Shown here: one piece after another, positions 11,151-22,544 of the stretch | How the letters are laid out: the number at the start of each line of letters is the position of its first letter | How positions within the stretch are numbered: position 1 is the stretch's first letter | Assembly: GCA_009760855.2 (NCBI GenBank) | Contig: WPIO01000122.1 | Coordinates: forward strand, 710,001 to 774,000 | Origin: Cristatella mucedo | Taxonomy: Eukaryota; Bryozoa; Phylactolaemata; Cristatellidae | Length of the DNA: 64,000 bases | Direction: 5' to 3' | The notes under the pieces: generated by a model | Told to the model about the DNA's origin: nothing | The model's input: the letters and a program-made list of their open reading frames with translations, nothing else | The model's database searches: none | Position numbers and translations under genes: made by a program

Positions 11151-12216
11151 AGTTGTTCCTGATGTAATGTAATGTATCTCCGTCTGTAACTTCACAAAGT
11201 CATAAAGACCATGCAGGTGTTAGGCAGGAGAGTTTTGTGTCGTGAACTCACAGCCTAAGCCGCTTTCGCTACGCATTCGGTAGCTAACAGACTTCGTCTC
11301 ACACAACAAAGAGAAAGTGGGAAGTATTGCAGAGTCAGGAGAGCAGTTGAAGTAGTAAGTAGCATGGAAGTAGGAGCTCAGAATCACTGAAAAGGATGAG
11401 CCATAGTCGACAGAAGAAGAGCAGTTATCGTTGCCTAAGAATTGTGGAAGCGATTTCCACAGAGTAGGACCTGTATAGCTAAAGCTTCTGTCGCCGACGG
11501 TCTTTAAGCGGAGAAATTAAACTGCTACTTTATTGTCCACACACGACCTAAGGGCGTGAACAGGCTGAAACTGCTGCAGTAGTTCAGCTAGGTACGAAGG
11601 GGCCAAGCCGTGGCGGGCCTTATTGGTCAGCTTAATAACTTTGCTCTGTATCCGTTGCTCAAACGGTATCTATCCTAGCTCTTTTAGTAAAGGAGACACG
11701 AGCTCAAACCTGCGGGACTTGAATACTAGCGTTGCAGCCATATTCATAGCCACCTGCAGTGGCCTAGTTGTCTTTTGTGGTAGACTATCCAAAAAGGAAT
11801 TAGGATAATAAAGCCGAGACAAAACTAAAGAGCTTGTTAAAATTCTGTACAATCCACCGTGGAAGGCAGCTCCTATTCTTGAATAGGGATCGGACGTGAT
11901 GGCTAGCTGTAGAAGCAGTCTTCTGAATGAAGCTTTTAAAATTGAGGCAGCTGTCGAAAACGACACCTAAATTTCGAGCACATGCTAATGGTCGCACAAC
12001 AGCATCACCTATTAGAAGAGCAAAGACTTTTAATCCAGCCACACGCTTAGAATGTTCCATGAGCAGCAAATCGGTTTTATCATCATTTAATTCCAGAAAG
12101 TTTTCCAACATCCAGGATCGAATATCGGCAAGGCAAGCATTCAGTTTCTCAGTTGCTGCAGCAGATTCCGACGGTTTGAATGACAAATACAACTGAGTAT
12201 CGTCAGCATGCATTAG
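11150..12216 (-). mobile_element. LINE A copy with the best-preserved RT C-terminal half
   Basis: A 137-codon open frame (12213-11803) begins exactly at the RT motif MHADDTQLYLSFKPSESAA and runs through DIRSWMLENFLELNDDKTD, VRPLACARNLGVVFDSCLNF and IQKTASTASHHVRSLF. It breaks near the CNSLL equivalent, then continues in other frames to the YGSSFSVIL-like C-terminus. The 3' end is GAAGTTACAGACGGAGATAC followed by ATTACATTACATCA, which shows the short ACATT repeat tail of this group. Endonuclease and the N-terminal RT half are absent, as in most L2/CR1 copies, which are truncated at the 5' side. It splits the virus-like gene whose parts lie at 10440-11150 and 12220-12700. Confidence 0.9.
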
Positions 12217-12219
12217 AAC

Positions 12220-12700
12220 TACAGTTACGTGTGATTGCCGTGTTCATATTATCCAAAGACTTGGCCTCACCTTTTACCATCCTGTTGCAGGTCTTTCATT
12301 TCGGTTGCTGTCATTCGGATTATTTAATTCATCCATCATTAGCGTTAGCACTATTCCTGAGTGAGGTAATGAAAAACTTTTGATTTCTTCTGTACTAAGT
12401 CTAACTGTCATTGATCTTAACATCCAAGCCCCAGCACTTTTATTGAGACCTACTCCCAGATTTCAATTAGGTGCTCCATTACTGCATTGGCAGCAGTTTG
12501 CACTTGCAGTAGCCCTTCAATTATCAAAAAGGCATCTGAAAATACATAGCATACATTTATTTCACTAGGCACAGTAAAAGTTACTAGCTTATTTGCGGCA
12601 GAGTTTTGTTTTGCTCTGTTAGTCTGGTAAAATTCGCGGTAATGATAATTTCAAATAGGATATATAAGCAAGCTTGCATCATTAGTTATACAATAGTACA
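12220..12700 (-). pseudogene. N-terminal part of the large split gene of the cluster
   Basis: Two frames follow each other leftwards. The first (about 12690-12470) reads NYHYREFYQTNRAKQNSAAN, VTFTVPSEINVCYVFSDAFL and LLQVQTAANAVMEHL. After a frameshift near 12470 the second reads GLNKSAGAWMLRSMTVRLST and LPHSGIVLTLMMDELNNPND, ending in a stop near 12295. Together with 10440-11150 and 8985-9335 this gives about 450 residues interrupted by two LINEs, a size that would suit a major structural protein. The order and strand agree across all three parts. Confidence 0.45.
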
Positions 12701-12719
12701 AATCAGAGCACTTGCAATT

Positions 12720-13260
12720 TTTCACTATGCGAAAGGTAAAAAATTATTTCTTGTTTTATAAATACAATTATACTCCTGGTTTCATCACACTTCATCCTCA
12801 CCATCGTGTCTTCCGCATTCAGGCAAAGCAGCAGGTGCGACACATTTCTCTTTTATCAATCATTCAATTTTTTGTAAACTTTTGGATCATTCTATTTCAA
12901 CGTGTCTGAGTTATCTTTATTTTCTGGTTTTTCTAATTTCTTTTCTGTTTCTTCGTTTTTAGGTTTTAGTTTTTCTAACATAGCTCACTTGGTTTAAATG
13001 TCAATCTTTTTTATCTTTCGATCATAATCTTCTTCTTTCTTTCATTTCTTAAGCCTAATGCAAGATCATATTCGAGTTCCTTCTTTCTGCTTCTTAATCA
13101 ATGTTATCATCAAGTTCTCATCTTTTGTGAGTGCACTCTCGGTTTACTTTTTCTTTCTTTATTTGCAGTTCAATACCTTTTCGTGCCTGATGCATTTCAA
13201 ATTCTTTATTAGCAATATTTACTCCAAGACTTTTCATATTTCCCACTGCTGAAAAAACCT
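12720..13260 (-). pseudogene. Lys/Glu-rich coiled-coil-like coding trace
   Basis: Minus-strand frames read NMKSLGVNIANKEFEMHQAR and GIELQIKKEKVNRECTHKR-stop, then ELEYDLALGLRNERKKKIM, and at the left end MLEKLKPKNEETEKKLEKPE NKDNS with a stop at about 12905. Heptad-like runs of Leu/Ile with dense Lys and Glu suggest coiled coil. There are at least three frame changes. It lies between the large split gene and the right-hand gene, all on one strand as in a gene block. The short stretch 12720-12900 is unassigned. Confidence 0.4.
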
Positions 13261-13419
13261 TTCCAGTGCGTCAAGTGTTCTATCAAGCACATCAGATCCA
13301 TATTTCCTCCAGTTATCTTTCCGTGTCTAAATCTTGCATAACTTCCCACTCTCTATACTATTAAGAAATCACTATGGTAACCCTAACGTCTGAAACTCTA
13401 TCAACCGGGTTTCCATTTT

Positions 13420-14270
13420 GGTCTGTTAAACTCACCTTAAAAGTACTTATTAAGGCTTCTATATCGCCTCTTTTCAGAAGAAAAAATACATTCTGTAGAT
13501 GAATATCAACTTGTCTCCTGGATTTATGTCAGCAGTATGTATAATATACAGGGAACAACACTACTGTAAAAATCCAGAGCTGCTCTACGCAATTCATTTC
13601 TGTACTAAGTCACATTCTATAATAATCCATTTCACACCTTTATTATCTGGCAACATCATTTACTTCCATGCCTTTCATGTTCAAGGAAAATACATATCGT
13701 TTTCAAAAGCTTCAGAAGGAGTTCCGCTAACCACATTTCGATCAAGCGAATCTTGTTCATTAAAACTAAGGCCTTAAGTGTCTCCCATTAATTCAAAACA
13801 CAGGGTGCATGATTTATCGACAAAAAAACATAATCTCCTACAACTTGCACTATTTTTAATCATCTGTTATCTACAGTAAATCCAATACCTGTCGTTATCT
13901 TTACTCCCGACTAATAAATTAGGCTCAGAATCCATGAATTAGAAGTAGCTGTATCGCTTCCTAGTTTGAACTTATCAGTAATAGTTTTAGATATAGTTAC
14001 CGAATTGTTTATAATATGTGCAATTCCAATGTTTATATCTTCGGAAAATGCTGAATATATTCCCGGTCTAATTGTCATTGTTTGCTCGGAGCCGCCAGAA
14101 ACACTGTAAACGAAAGTGCTATTCGAGTCTGTAATATTCTTCACTGAATTAGTTCCTACAAAAGTTATGAAACATAATTTAATACTCTTCCTTCTTGGGT
14201 CATCTTTTCTAATTTTAATTGGATTTGTTGTGCCTGAAATGTCAAACGCATTTCCTTATGACATTGATTT
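13420..14270 (-). pseudogene. Right-hand minus-strand gene of the cluster, broken
   Basis: Reading leftwards from about 14265: NAFDISGTTNPIKIRKDD, then an open frame of 77 codons (14144-13911) containing FVYSVSGGSEQTMTIRPGIY, DINIGIAHIINNSVTISKTI and KFKLGSDTATSNSWIL. After a stop come traces reading SFNEQDSLDRNVVSGTPSEA, MKGMEVNDVAR-stop and IHTADINPGDKLIF near 13510. The T.TI..G.YS..DIN pattern resembles the strand-turn-strand opening of some viral minor structural proteins; this is a weak, memory-based resemblance. Total length would be about 280 residues. Multiple stops make it a relic. Confidence 0.45.
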
Positions 14271-14890
14271 GCTAGTTACTTGATCTGAAGTGCATATGTG
14301 TTCGTATTCAAATGGGCAGAAAAGGCAGGGAGTAGATTTAAAAAAGCCGATTAAAGGCACGGCTAATAAATTAAGACTTTATATGAAGGAGTATAAAGGT
14401 TCAATGCTTGTTAATTAAGACGGTAGTTTTTCCGTATCCCTTAAGTCTTATATTTTCTGTACATGCCTAGTTTAACTTAATTCACTGTTATACCAAGCAA
14501 CTGAACCTAAAAAAATGACCTCATAAGAAATCACGGCTGCTATTTCGAGATTACAAATTATTATCTAGATACATCGTAGCTTAAGCGTGTGAAATCAATT
14601 TGAAGTGTTAGGAGAGATCTTGCTTGCTCATCAGGGCAATAAAGGTGTCACAAGGCCATTTTGCCGAGTCCAATCAGAATAGGATATCTAATTTTTTGTT
14701 TAATACTACATATTCTTACTGAGAGAGAAAGTTTGATTAATGCAGGCATGTAAAGCTATATCACGGCATGATGGAATGTAGCGTATTATTCCCGTCTTGC
14801 ATTATGCCTGTTAATTTTTTTTAACTTACTTAAAGATTAAGTTGCTTGAAGTGACTAAAGGATTTACAGTACACTTCCTGACATCCATTT
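14271..14890. other. Right border zone of the virus-like cluster, no gene
   Basis: A short plus-strand stretch (about 14338-14418) reads KKPIKGTANKLRLYMKEYKG and stops. Beyond it the DNA is AT-rich with no readable frame. I looked for an inverted copy of sequence from 2.4-4.3 kb that could be a terminal repeat and found none by eye. Confidence 0.3.
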
Positions 14891-14899
14891 AGACGAAAA

Positions 14900-15760
14900 T
14901 CAGAAGTATAGCTGACTTACAGGAGCAATCGATGAGTTAGTGACGTGGAGGCAGCAGCACAAGACGGCTGACAATTATGCACCACTGCTGGCAGGCCGAC
15001 GGGCGCTTTGTTACTACAGATTGTGAAATTTACAGAAACGTGAGTTCTACAGTCTAAGAATCGCAGGGCTGATGCTTCAGTTCAAAAACCTGTCGGCATA
15101 TGATCCGAACAGCTTATTTACTTTCTTGGAGGACCCAACGGTACCCTGAACTTGTACAATGATTCTGCTAGTGTGTAGAAGCGAAGCCGTTGTGGGTCAT
15201 GGAGTTAAAAGATGGACTGTCCTTCTTTACTAGTCCATTAAAGTTTTGAAGTCTTTTGAAAGGCACTATGCAAAATTTAGTTATTGACCATATAATCGTG
15301 CCTGTTAACTTTCGAAGTTCTGAGAAGCAGGGGTGTTGGGTGCAATTTGTGCTGTGGTGTACTACACCACAACAAGTTGTATACTGTACGGAAGACACGG
15401 TTAGAGGCGCGAAGCACTGACAAATATTTCTTGAAGAGCTTCTAGAAAAAGCTCAACCTAAGGGTGCGACAAACTGCAAACTGGCATTCCATTTAGCTAT
15501 TGCAGTGACACAAGTACACCCGTCAGCGACAATAAAAAATCTGCTTCTTTTCCAGAGTACTTTACAAAAGATATGCTGGACAAGCCTTCGATGCAGCGAA
15601 AGTAGCTTGCCAAACCTCAAACACTTCATGAACCATTGGCAAAATTGGCTGAGTTTGAGGAGCGTTGTAAAAGTTACGAATTTACCAACACAATGGTTTA
15701 CGATAAACTATCGGGAGAGTTTCACAATTAAATGTCAGGAGGGAAAGATTAGAGACTAAA
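14900..15760 (+). pseudogene. Unrecognised decayed gene, plus strand
   Basis: Several plus-strand open stretches follow in order with frame changes: GAIDELVTWRQQHKTADNYA (about 14923), then RIAGLMLQFKNLSAYDPNSL and FLEDPTV, then (15426-15560) FLEELLEKAQPKGATNCKLA and AVTQVHPSA, and (15563-15730) DMLDKPSMQR with FEERCKSYEFTNTMVYDKLS. The mix of charged helices suggests a real former protein, perhaps of a mobile element, but no catalytic motif is visible. The minus strand at 14914-15000 is also open with a donor-like border, which leaves the strand assignment less than certain. Confidence 0.35.
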
Positions 15761-16160
15761 TACTCACAGCTTACTGTTAGCTTATATCAAAGCCACAACG
15801 TAGAAAGTGTGGTGTCCTTATTTTAAATGCTATAATATAGAGCTATCGCTGCTAGTCACCAACATTGCTAGGTAGTCAATGAACCTAGGGAATCACATGC
15901 AGCCATGAAATTAGATGAATGGAGCACAGTGACATGAAACCTCGCTGCTCTAAATGCAAACTATTGGCCAAACGTTCTACAAGAGGTGTTATTTGTTGAA
16001 AGACCGGTAGCCCTCAAATCGGGTCGAAGGAATCAGCAGAGGATCTTATAAAGTTTAGGAGTTTATGCAGAGAGACAGAAACCAATTAAGGTTGTGTTAA
16101 GCCTAATTTATACTTACGACTCCCTTATTTGCTAAAGCCGACTTTTGTGGGGGTAAGGCA

Positions 16161-16222
16161 GCCAGTAGTGAGAGTTAGCCCCCCAAACTGGCCACTAATA
16201 GTGCGAGTTGTCCCCCCAAAGC
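16161..16222. repeat. Two-unit tandem repeat, about 31 bp, with C6 runs
   Basis: Units 16161-16190 and 16191-16222 both run from GCCASTARTRG through GAGTT to CCCCCCAAA. Differences are a two-base indel and a few substitutions. The rest of 15760-16780 holds no recognised gene; a plus-strand open frame at 16439-16708 (89 codons) matches nothing I know. Confidence 0.75.
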
Positions 16223-16786
16223 ACATTTATTGATGTCGTACAAAGACCAATCAAATGAATGGCATAAAAATGTGCACAAAGAACACTGGTAGCATTAGCT
16301 GTCGTTTGATGTGATATAGCTGCCGTGTTGACCTTCTGATGACCTGTAAAAGTCCAAGGTCACGTATAGCACTGCAGCTTAGTCGTACACGGCTTTACCA
16401 CCAAATCGCCCAGATTTACTACCAGTCATTCTAGAAATATGGAGAACCGCTCAAAAGATGCAAGACACTCAACTACACGCTACCCTTACACAAAAATTGA
16501 AAAAAATCGACATCTCAAACTGTTGACTGTCATCACGACAACAGCCCAAGGACATTTTGTAATAAGCATACGCAGTAATAACGTGGAGACTGGTGAGCCC
16601 CACCCATATTCCAAATTTCACACAGACCGGCCCATTATCGACCAAGTTGTACAATTGATGAGGTACCAAGAACTACTGCTGAGACAGCATTCAGAGAAGC
16701 CAACTTAAGCTGCCAAAGCATATTGGTGACGAAAAACAAGATGGTTACTATATTTGTTGCGATACAACACGGAAACACATACTTAC

Positions 16787-16829
16787 GAGCAGGTATTTTG
16801 AATTTCACGTCGATTGGGTCACTATCAGC
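16787..16829 (-). CDS. Candidate internal exon, possible receptor tail
   Basis: A 43-base exon on the minus strand has acceptor AAATGTAG/GCTGAT and an excellent donor CTGCTC/GTAAGTATG. Read in phase 0 it gives ADSDPIDVKFKIPA plus one base (phase 1 end). The acidic-then-hydrophobic pattern would suit a juxtamembrane linker of a receptor, and it lies on the same strand as the FN3/transmembrane exons. No exon that joins it in phase was found with confidence on either side, so membership in that gene is inference. A chance pair of splice-like sites is possible. Confidence 0.35.
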
Positions 16830-18622
16830 CTACATTTGACATTTTTACGGCATGTGAGTGAAAGGACGACAAAGGCTTAGCATGACCAACACAGCCAGTT
16901 TTGACCAAAACGAGTCTATCTATTAAGGTCCAATGTGCATGCGAGAAGGCTGGAATTATTATGAATAAACAATCAGTCATATATTCTAAAGTCTTAAGGT
17001 GATCGGATAATTATTTTAGGAGATATGACATATATGACAGCAGGCATTGGACTGTTGTTTGCAGATAAACTTGAGAACTCCAAGCTATAACCAAGAGGCA
17101 GCTAGGAAACGCTATCATCGCACAAACAATTCAATAAATAGATAAATATGGATCTTAGGAATAGGTCAAACTAATAAGGTCCTTACACAGCCTAAGCAGA
17201 ACATATCCGGATTAGGTTTCACACCACAGGCCATCAATCCAGGCTACAGCCGGGCGGCTCACCTGCATTCGCCAATACAAATCTCAAACTATTTGCGACA
17301 TAAATGAGAACTTGAAATCACGCAAACTTCCTTGAATAGAAATGAATCAGCATTTTTAGACTGGCTTCCAGTAAACGACGTGCTTGTTCCATCCAAGTCA
17401 CCACGCTGACCGGCCGCCGAATAAAGGATCCCAGATGGTGTGATCTCGAGGGGCGTGTCATTGCAGGGAAGGTTTTACGTTCCATCATTTTCCAGTTATT
17501 TTTGAGAGTCAGTCTAGGGCTGAGTAGCTTATATTCGTAGAGTTCACCAGAAGACCGTAATTCCGGCTCAGTTATTTTTCTAAGAAAAATATTTTGTTAA
17601 GCTCGATGTCCTACTTCCGGCTTAAATAGGTCTTACATAATAATTGTATTGACCATATTTCAGTCATTTGAAAATCACCAAAAATTGAGCTTGCATTTAT
17701 AACTAGTTTACCTTTAATAAGGAAATTTAAAAAATTAACAATCCTTAACAATTTTCATCGGCAACCCTGGTCAAGTTAGGGCGTTTATGCCATCGATTCG
17801 GAAAGTAGTGCAAGGCGGCTTAATCCGACTAACAGCAGCCGGCTTGCATGCAGTATTCTCATATAGAAACCAGAACTAAAACAAAAACCACCAAGCTCAC
17901 TCCCACGGAAATTCTATATCGTTGGAGGCTGATTAAGCAATAGTATCAAAAGCCGCCGAGCTCGCAATAGAGAATAAGCTGATGATGTTAGCAACATCGA
18001 ATACAGTGACATAGTAAGATAAAAAAAAAAGAGAAAACTACCTCCAAACGTGGGATATCAATGCTCAGAGGTTGTGGGGTCTATGTATCGTCTCACACAC
18101 TTGTAAGACCCAAAGAGTCTTCAGATAATCAAACCATAGCTAGCTCTGATTACAGCATGCTGTTGCAAAGCTTCGGGAGGCTTCTTTTGTAGATATGAAT
18201 TGCACAGGATCCAGCTAGTGAGCTTGATTTCGGATTTACTTAGAACAGCTACAGAAGCATAAGGTTTTCCATAGTAAGCTTTAGAGCGCAGCATTCTTGA
18301 ATAACTGCACGTTTAGCCAAGACCAGTTGAGTTTGTTAATAGTTGACTTTTGATTCATAGAGAACCTTGCTAAATTATGGATCAGTAGAACATGTGAGTA
18401 CTATCTGAGATTTAGAAGTGTTACAAAGCGCTTTTACACAAACAGGTCATACTAGCACGGTTTACGGAACTCCTTGCTGTCTTAGGTTTTCACGAGCTCA
18501 TTTCGACATGCTATAGCCTGGCGTCTAAGCTTGCCCACTTTGAATGATTGGCATCTGATCGAGCCCAGTTTCAGTGGCTCTAATATATGCAGGGTTTCCA
18601 AGTCATGAAAAATGTGTCCTCC
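16830..18622. other. No recognisable gene
   Basis: Mixed AT-rich DNA. One minus-strand donor-like site (GAATGCAG/GTGAGCC at about 17249) has only a 26-base possible exon before it and is not convincing. A poly-A-rich stretch lies at about 18018-18035. Confidence 0.35.
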
Positions 18623-20115
18623 TTTTTAATAAAAAGCAAGCAGCTAAGAGTAGGCGTTGCATCGGAGCTCATGGTACCACAAGCATTGACTCGGACATAA
18701 ATCCTGATCCATTCCATGACAAAGCTGAACGTATTTCACAATTATCGTTAAAGTGGCACATTTTTCAATGACAACACCAGCCTGCTAAGAGATAGCAGAT
18801 CTAAATTCAAAGTAAGTGGTATACTAAGAACTCAATTATTTATTAAGAAAACCAAAGCTTGGAAAAACAGCAACCCGTGAATAATCTCAATGTAATAGGG
18901 TTAAGCTTTGTAACCTACTTGTGTACAATGTCAAGACGAAGCAGCTGCACTGCAATTAGATAAGTCACAGTAACTTGGTTATAAGGCATCATTACAACGC
19001 TCTACCCCACTAAAAAAAAACAGTTAAAGAACTAAGGTCAAGAGATTCAGAGATTTTAATTTCTCATGTTACTGGACGGATTGATCATGGCTTTATGCAA
19101 GCCACAATGCAAATTTCCTTCAAATTAGGGTTATTGCTCAACCGATTAAGGCCTACAAGTGGATGGTTCAGTAAAGTGCTTCACGAAAAATGAGTAGACA
19201 AAGTCAAATAACGACGCCCGAAAGTCGTATGCAACAGATGTCTCGATTTTGAAAGGTTAATCTGAAATCTGCTTCCACAGCTAACCATTTTGTCAGATCC
19301 CTATCTAATAGGATTAGAAACCGTCCTCCAAGGTGGCTTACAAATAATAAACTTGCTCCTTAGTCCTAACTCGGCTAGATGATTGCTATTCCCTTTTGGC
19401 GGGCTACACAAAAACCAATAGGTCACTGCAGCTGGCTATGAGTATGACTGCAAGGCTAGTTTGGAAATCCCAGAGGTGTGTCCATGTGTCTCCTTTGCTA
19501 AAAGAGCTTGGATGGCTACCGGTTGATTATAGGATATAGAGCGAAGTTCTTATGCTGACCCACAACGCCCGGCACGACTTGGCTCCATTATACCTAGCTG
19601 AACAGCTGCACCAGTCACAACCTACTCGCACCATCAGGTGAGGTATGGACAATAAATTCGGTGTTCCATTCCTAAGCTTAAAGACCGTTGGCTACAGCAG
19701 TTATAGGTCTGCAGATCCTAGAATGTTGAACTCATTTCTGCAATTATTTGGCAACGACAGCAACTATCCTGCTGCCGATTATGGCACATCTTTTCAAGCC
19801 GTCCTAAACTGCTAATTCCACTCTAGTCACGAATTCAATTGCTCTAATGATTCTGTTATGCTTCTCACTTTCTCGTCGTTGCGTGAGATGAAGAGTGTTG
19901 GCTATAAAATGCATACCAAAACTGGCTTAGGCTGTGAGTGGGCTACAAAAAACTCGCTTGCATTACACCCACATAGTCTTAGTGGCTTCGTGGAGTTATG
20001 GACGGAGATATATTACATTACTTCAGTAAAGTTAGAATTTTAAGTTAATGGATCTACGAATACGGACGAACGCATGGAATAAAGATAACTGCTCAGGTGG
20101 CTTTCAAAGGCTATT
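18623..20115 (+). repeat. Right copy of the duplicated 1.5 kb block
   Basis: It aligns with 1-1590 along its whole length, including the non-LINE part 18623-19210 and the LINE A body 19215-20025. Past 20115 the two copies part company: the left copy meets an old LINE B while the right runs into unrelated AT-rich DNA. Direct orientation and 18.6 kb spacing mean that the virus-like cluster lies between the two copies. Confidence 0.8.
19215..20025 (+). mobile_element. LINE A fragment inside the right duplicated block
   Basis: It starts at the same place as the copy at 585 (ATTTTGAAAGG equivalent of the NFKSFIQK segment), passes the LLKELGWLPVDYRI-like stretch, THNARHDLAPLYLAEQLHQ and the VGYSSYRSADPRM region, and ends ATGGACGGAGATATATTACA. 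Frameshifts and stops are scattered throughout. Because both blocks share this truncation point, the LINE was most likely already present before the block was duplicated. Confidence 0.75.
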
Positions 20116-22540
20116 TTTGATTCTTTCCTTGACTGCATTAGAATGAAGGACATTGTAATGCTTCAAATGATTCTCTTAAGTGAAGTTCAGTGATGAGTAT
20201 GTCGACTCTTCTTTGCTCCTTTGCGTGATATCCAACGACTTATAGGTTTCATCCTTCGAGAAACCTAGAAGCAAGATGAACTGCAAACAAGGACAGTCCC
20301 ACAACACAGTCAACGAGCAACCATACCATTAAAACTACCCTCAATTAAACCGCAACTATTCTGTGTCTAAATAAGTTCGTGGGCATGCACAGCAGGACGT
20401 ATCACTACAATCGAGTCGATTAACACGGAAGTATAAGCGTATCAAAATAATGATTCACCTCAGGGTGCTCTTTATTAGATACTGCATCTGACTTCAAGAA
20501 AAACGATTTAATAAAACACATTTTATACGACAACTGATAGCTTGTGCGAAATATATATCAAGTTAATCGATTGAAAAATTTAGAGATCAATTCTTAACTG
20601 TTATTGAAAGCCTAATTGTGAAGACATGTGACTAAAGAATTAAAAACCAAGGCAAAAGTGATTTCTTTCAACAGATTCATTCTAATAGCAGTATCTGAGT
20701 TAGGCAGACATCACACTGCCACTCAGTCGAAAGTAAGAATGAGTTTGGTGCAGAAGGACTCAACCCCCGATAAGGATCGCAAGAACAAGCACATTACAGC
20801 TAAAAAACGACACGCAACTTAGCCATAAATAAGACTTGGAGGAAAACAGGGTCGCTAAGAGTAAAATAGTGTCGCTAAATTTTGAAGATATCCAGACGCT
20901 CTGGTGCAAGAACTCATCGTCTTCAAAAGTTAAGTCTAATTTCGACAGCTTACCCATCTCGATAGCTGACATTCCCATATAAATTCTAACTCATAGCTCA
21001 TTTAGAAAATGTATGCAATTAAGGTAAAAGAAAAACTAAATAAATTTTACTAAAAGCAGTGCTGATTTGGTCATATGGGTTATAGAACCTTTCAATGGAT
21101 CATTATAATTGATGACATCGACAGCTTAAAGTCACGTTAACCAGGTGCTTTGCAGCACCAACTGATACAATTTATTTTCATTCGATGGTGAAATTGTTAC
21201 GAATGATTCGACCATACATCAGCCATCTGATTTCGGCATGCATTTAAAATGTGCCAAAGCATAATCTAAAACCTGGATTAGGCTGACAGCACCAGCACAT
21301 GCCTAATCATTGCAACTTGAACTTTCCACTGCTCAGGTAGTGGTCAAGGCAGCAAGGTAGAACCAGAATTAATTCATATAGAGATTTCGTCAGGAATCAG
21401 CATATTGCAATACCTTGAAAAATCGATTTAAAGAACATAAAACAGCCATTCTATGACCCAGAGAGAATGTGGAGAGCCAGAGAAGCAAGCTCATTTGTGT
21501 AAGATATTAAGAAATCAAAATCGCTTACAGATCTGGCCATACCTATATAAAGTAAAATTTCTTTCCAAGTTTTGAAATCATATATTCATCTTAAAAAATG
21601 GATCGAGCAAATAAATTCGCCAGTCTCAAGCAACGTGAATGGCTAATTACCTCGACACCGGGAGCGTATCGTCCTTTTATACTTTGCCCCTACTTCCATT
21701 TTGTCATCCTAACAGAGGTGTTGTGTCTCGAATGATTGGAATTGTACTAAGAGCTAAAGAAATAAATACTTGTTCTGAAATTGGTAAATCATAAAATTGG
21801 CATTTATAAAATGGTTTTCTTTTTCTTAAAATGACGCCATCAGAGGAATTAGTCGTCAACTGTGCGCTTTATGAAATACTAAACACAAAGTCAACAGCCG
21901 AGGGATTCATGGCACGTGCAACTGCAAGCTTGAATCACAAAGCAAAAACACCAAGTATTAAGGTAAACACAGCAAGCAAAAGTACATAAAATATTTCGAT
22001 GGATACCGGCTTGAAGGATTGATGGTAAGAGACATGCCTCAGCCAAATACACATTATCACACAGAGAGTATAGGCACAACAAAGACAACCTAATAGGGCC
22101 AACTAAAAGAAAGCAGAATTGCTAAATCTTTAACTAATAATGAAACGGTGTACTATCTGGTCATGAATAGGCCACTGGCGAGTACTAAACCTTCACTGCG
22201 TACAAACTAAAAGTCCGATCGCCGTCAATTTAAAACATAGATTATAAATTCAAGACTGCTGGAAGTCAAGGAATGGGTAGCGTAAAAACTAGATTGGCAA
22301 TGGGGTTTGATTGGTAGGACTGCTGTTGGTACTGAGAGGCAGCCTTCAAGATATAAACTAGAGCTTTAATACTGTTCAATGCTTGAACATGCTGTAATTT
22401 TCAGAAAATAGCCTCTTACTTTGGCTGCTACACCGACCAGACAAGCTAAAGAGTTTGGGACTACTTGTAGACGTTCATGGGGGGGCCATGAATCCTGCTT
22501 CATAAAAATAAATACACACATCTTGGTACACCGTCACGAT
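20116..22540. other. No recognisable gene
   Basis: AT-rich with only short open frames. A possible minus-strand exon at 21651-21690 (donor GTCGAG/GTAATT, reading GQSIKGRYAPGVE in phase 0) has a weak acceptor and is not counted. Confidence 0.35.
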
Positions 22541-22544
22541 GACA

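Noticed and set aside
13420-14270. Firm assignment as a viral penton or minor capsid protein
   Set aside because: Only one short pattern resembles such proteins and it is from memory; without a profile search the call would be a guess.
2400-14900. Terminal inverted repeats of the virus-like element
   Set aside because: No long inverted match was visible by eye on the two sides; a dot plot would be needed to exclude short or diverged ones.
14914-15015. Minus-strand exon with donor GCTCCT/GTAAGTC
   Set aside because: It is open in one phase only, fits neither neighbour exon, and the plus strand there reads as a better decayed protein.
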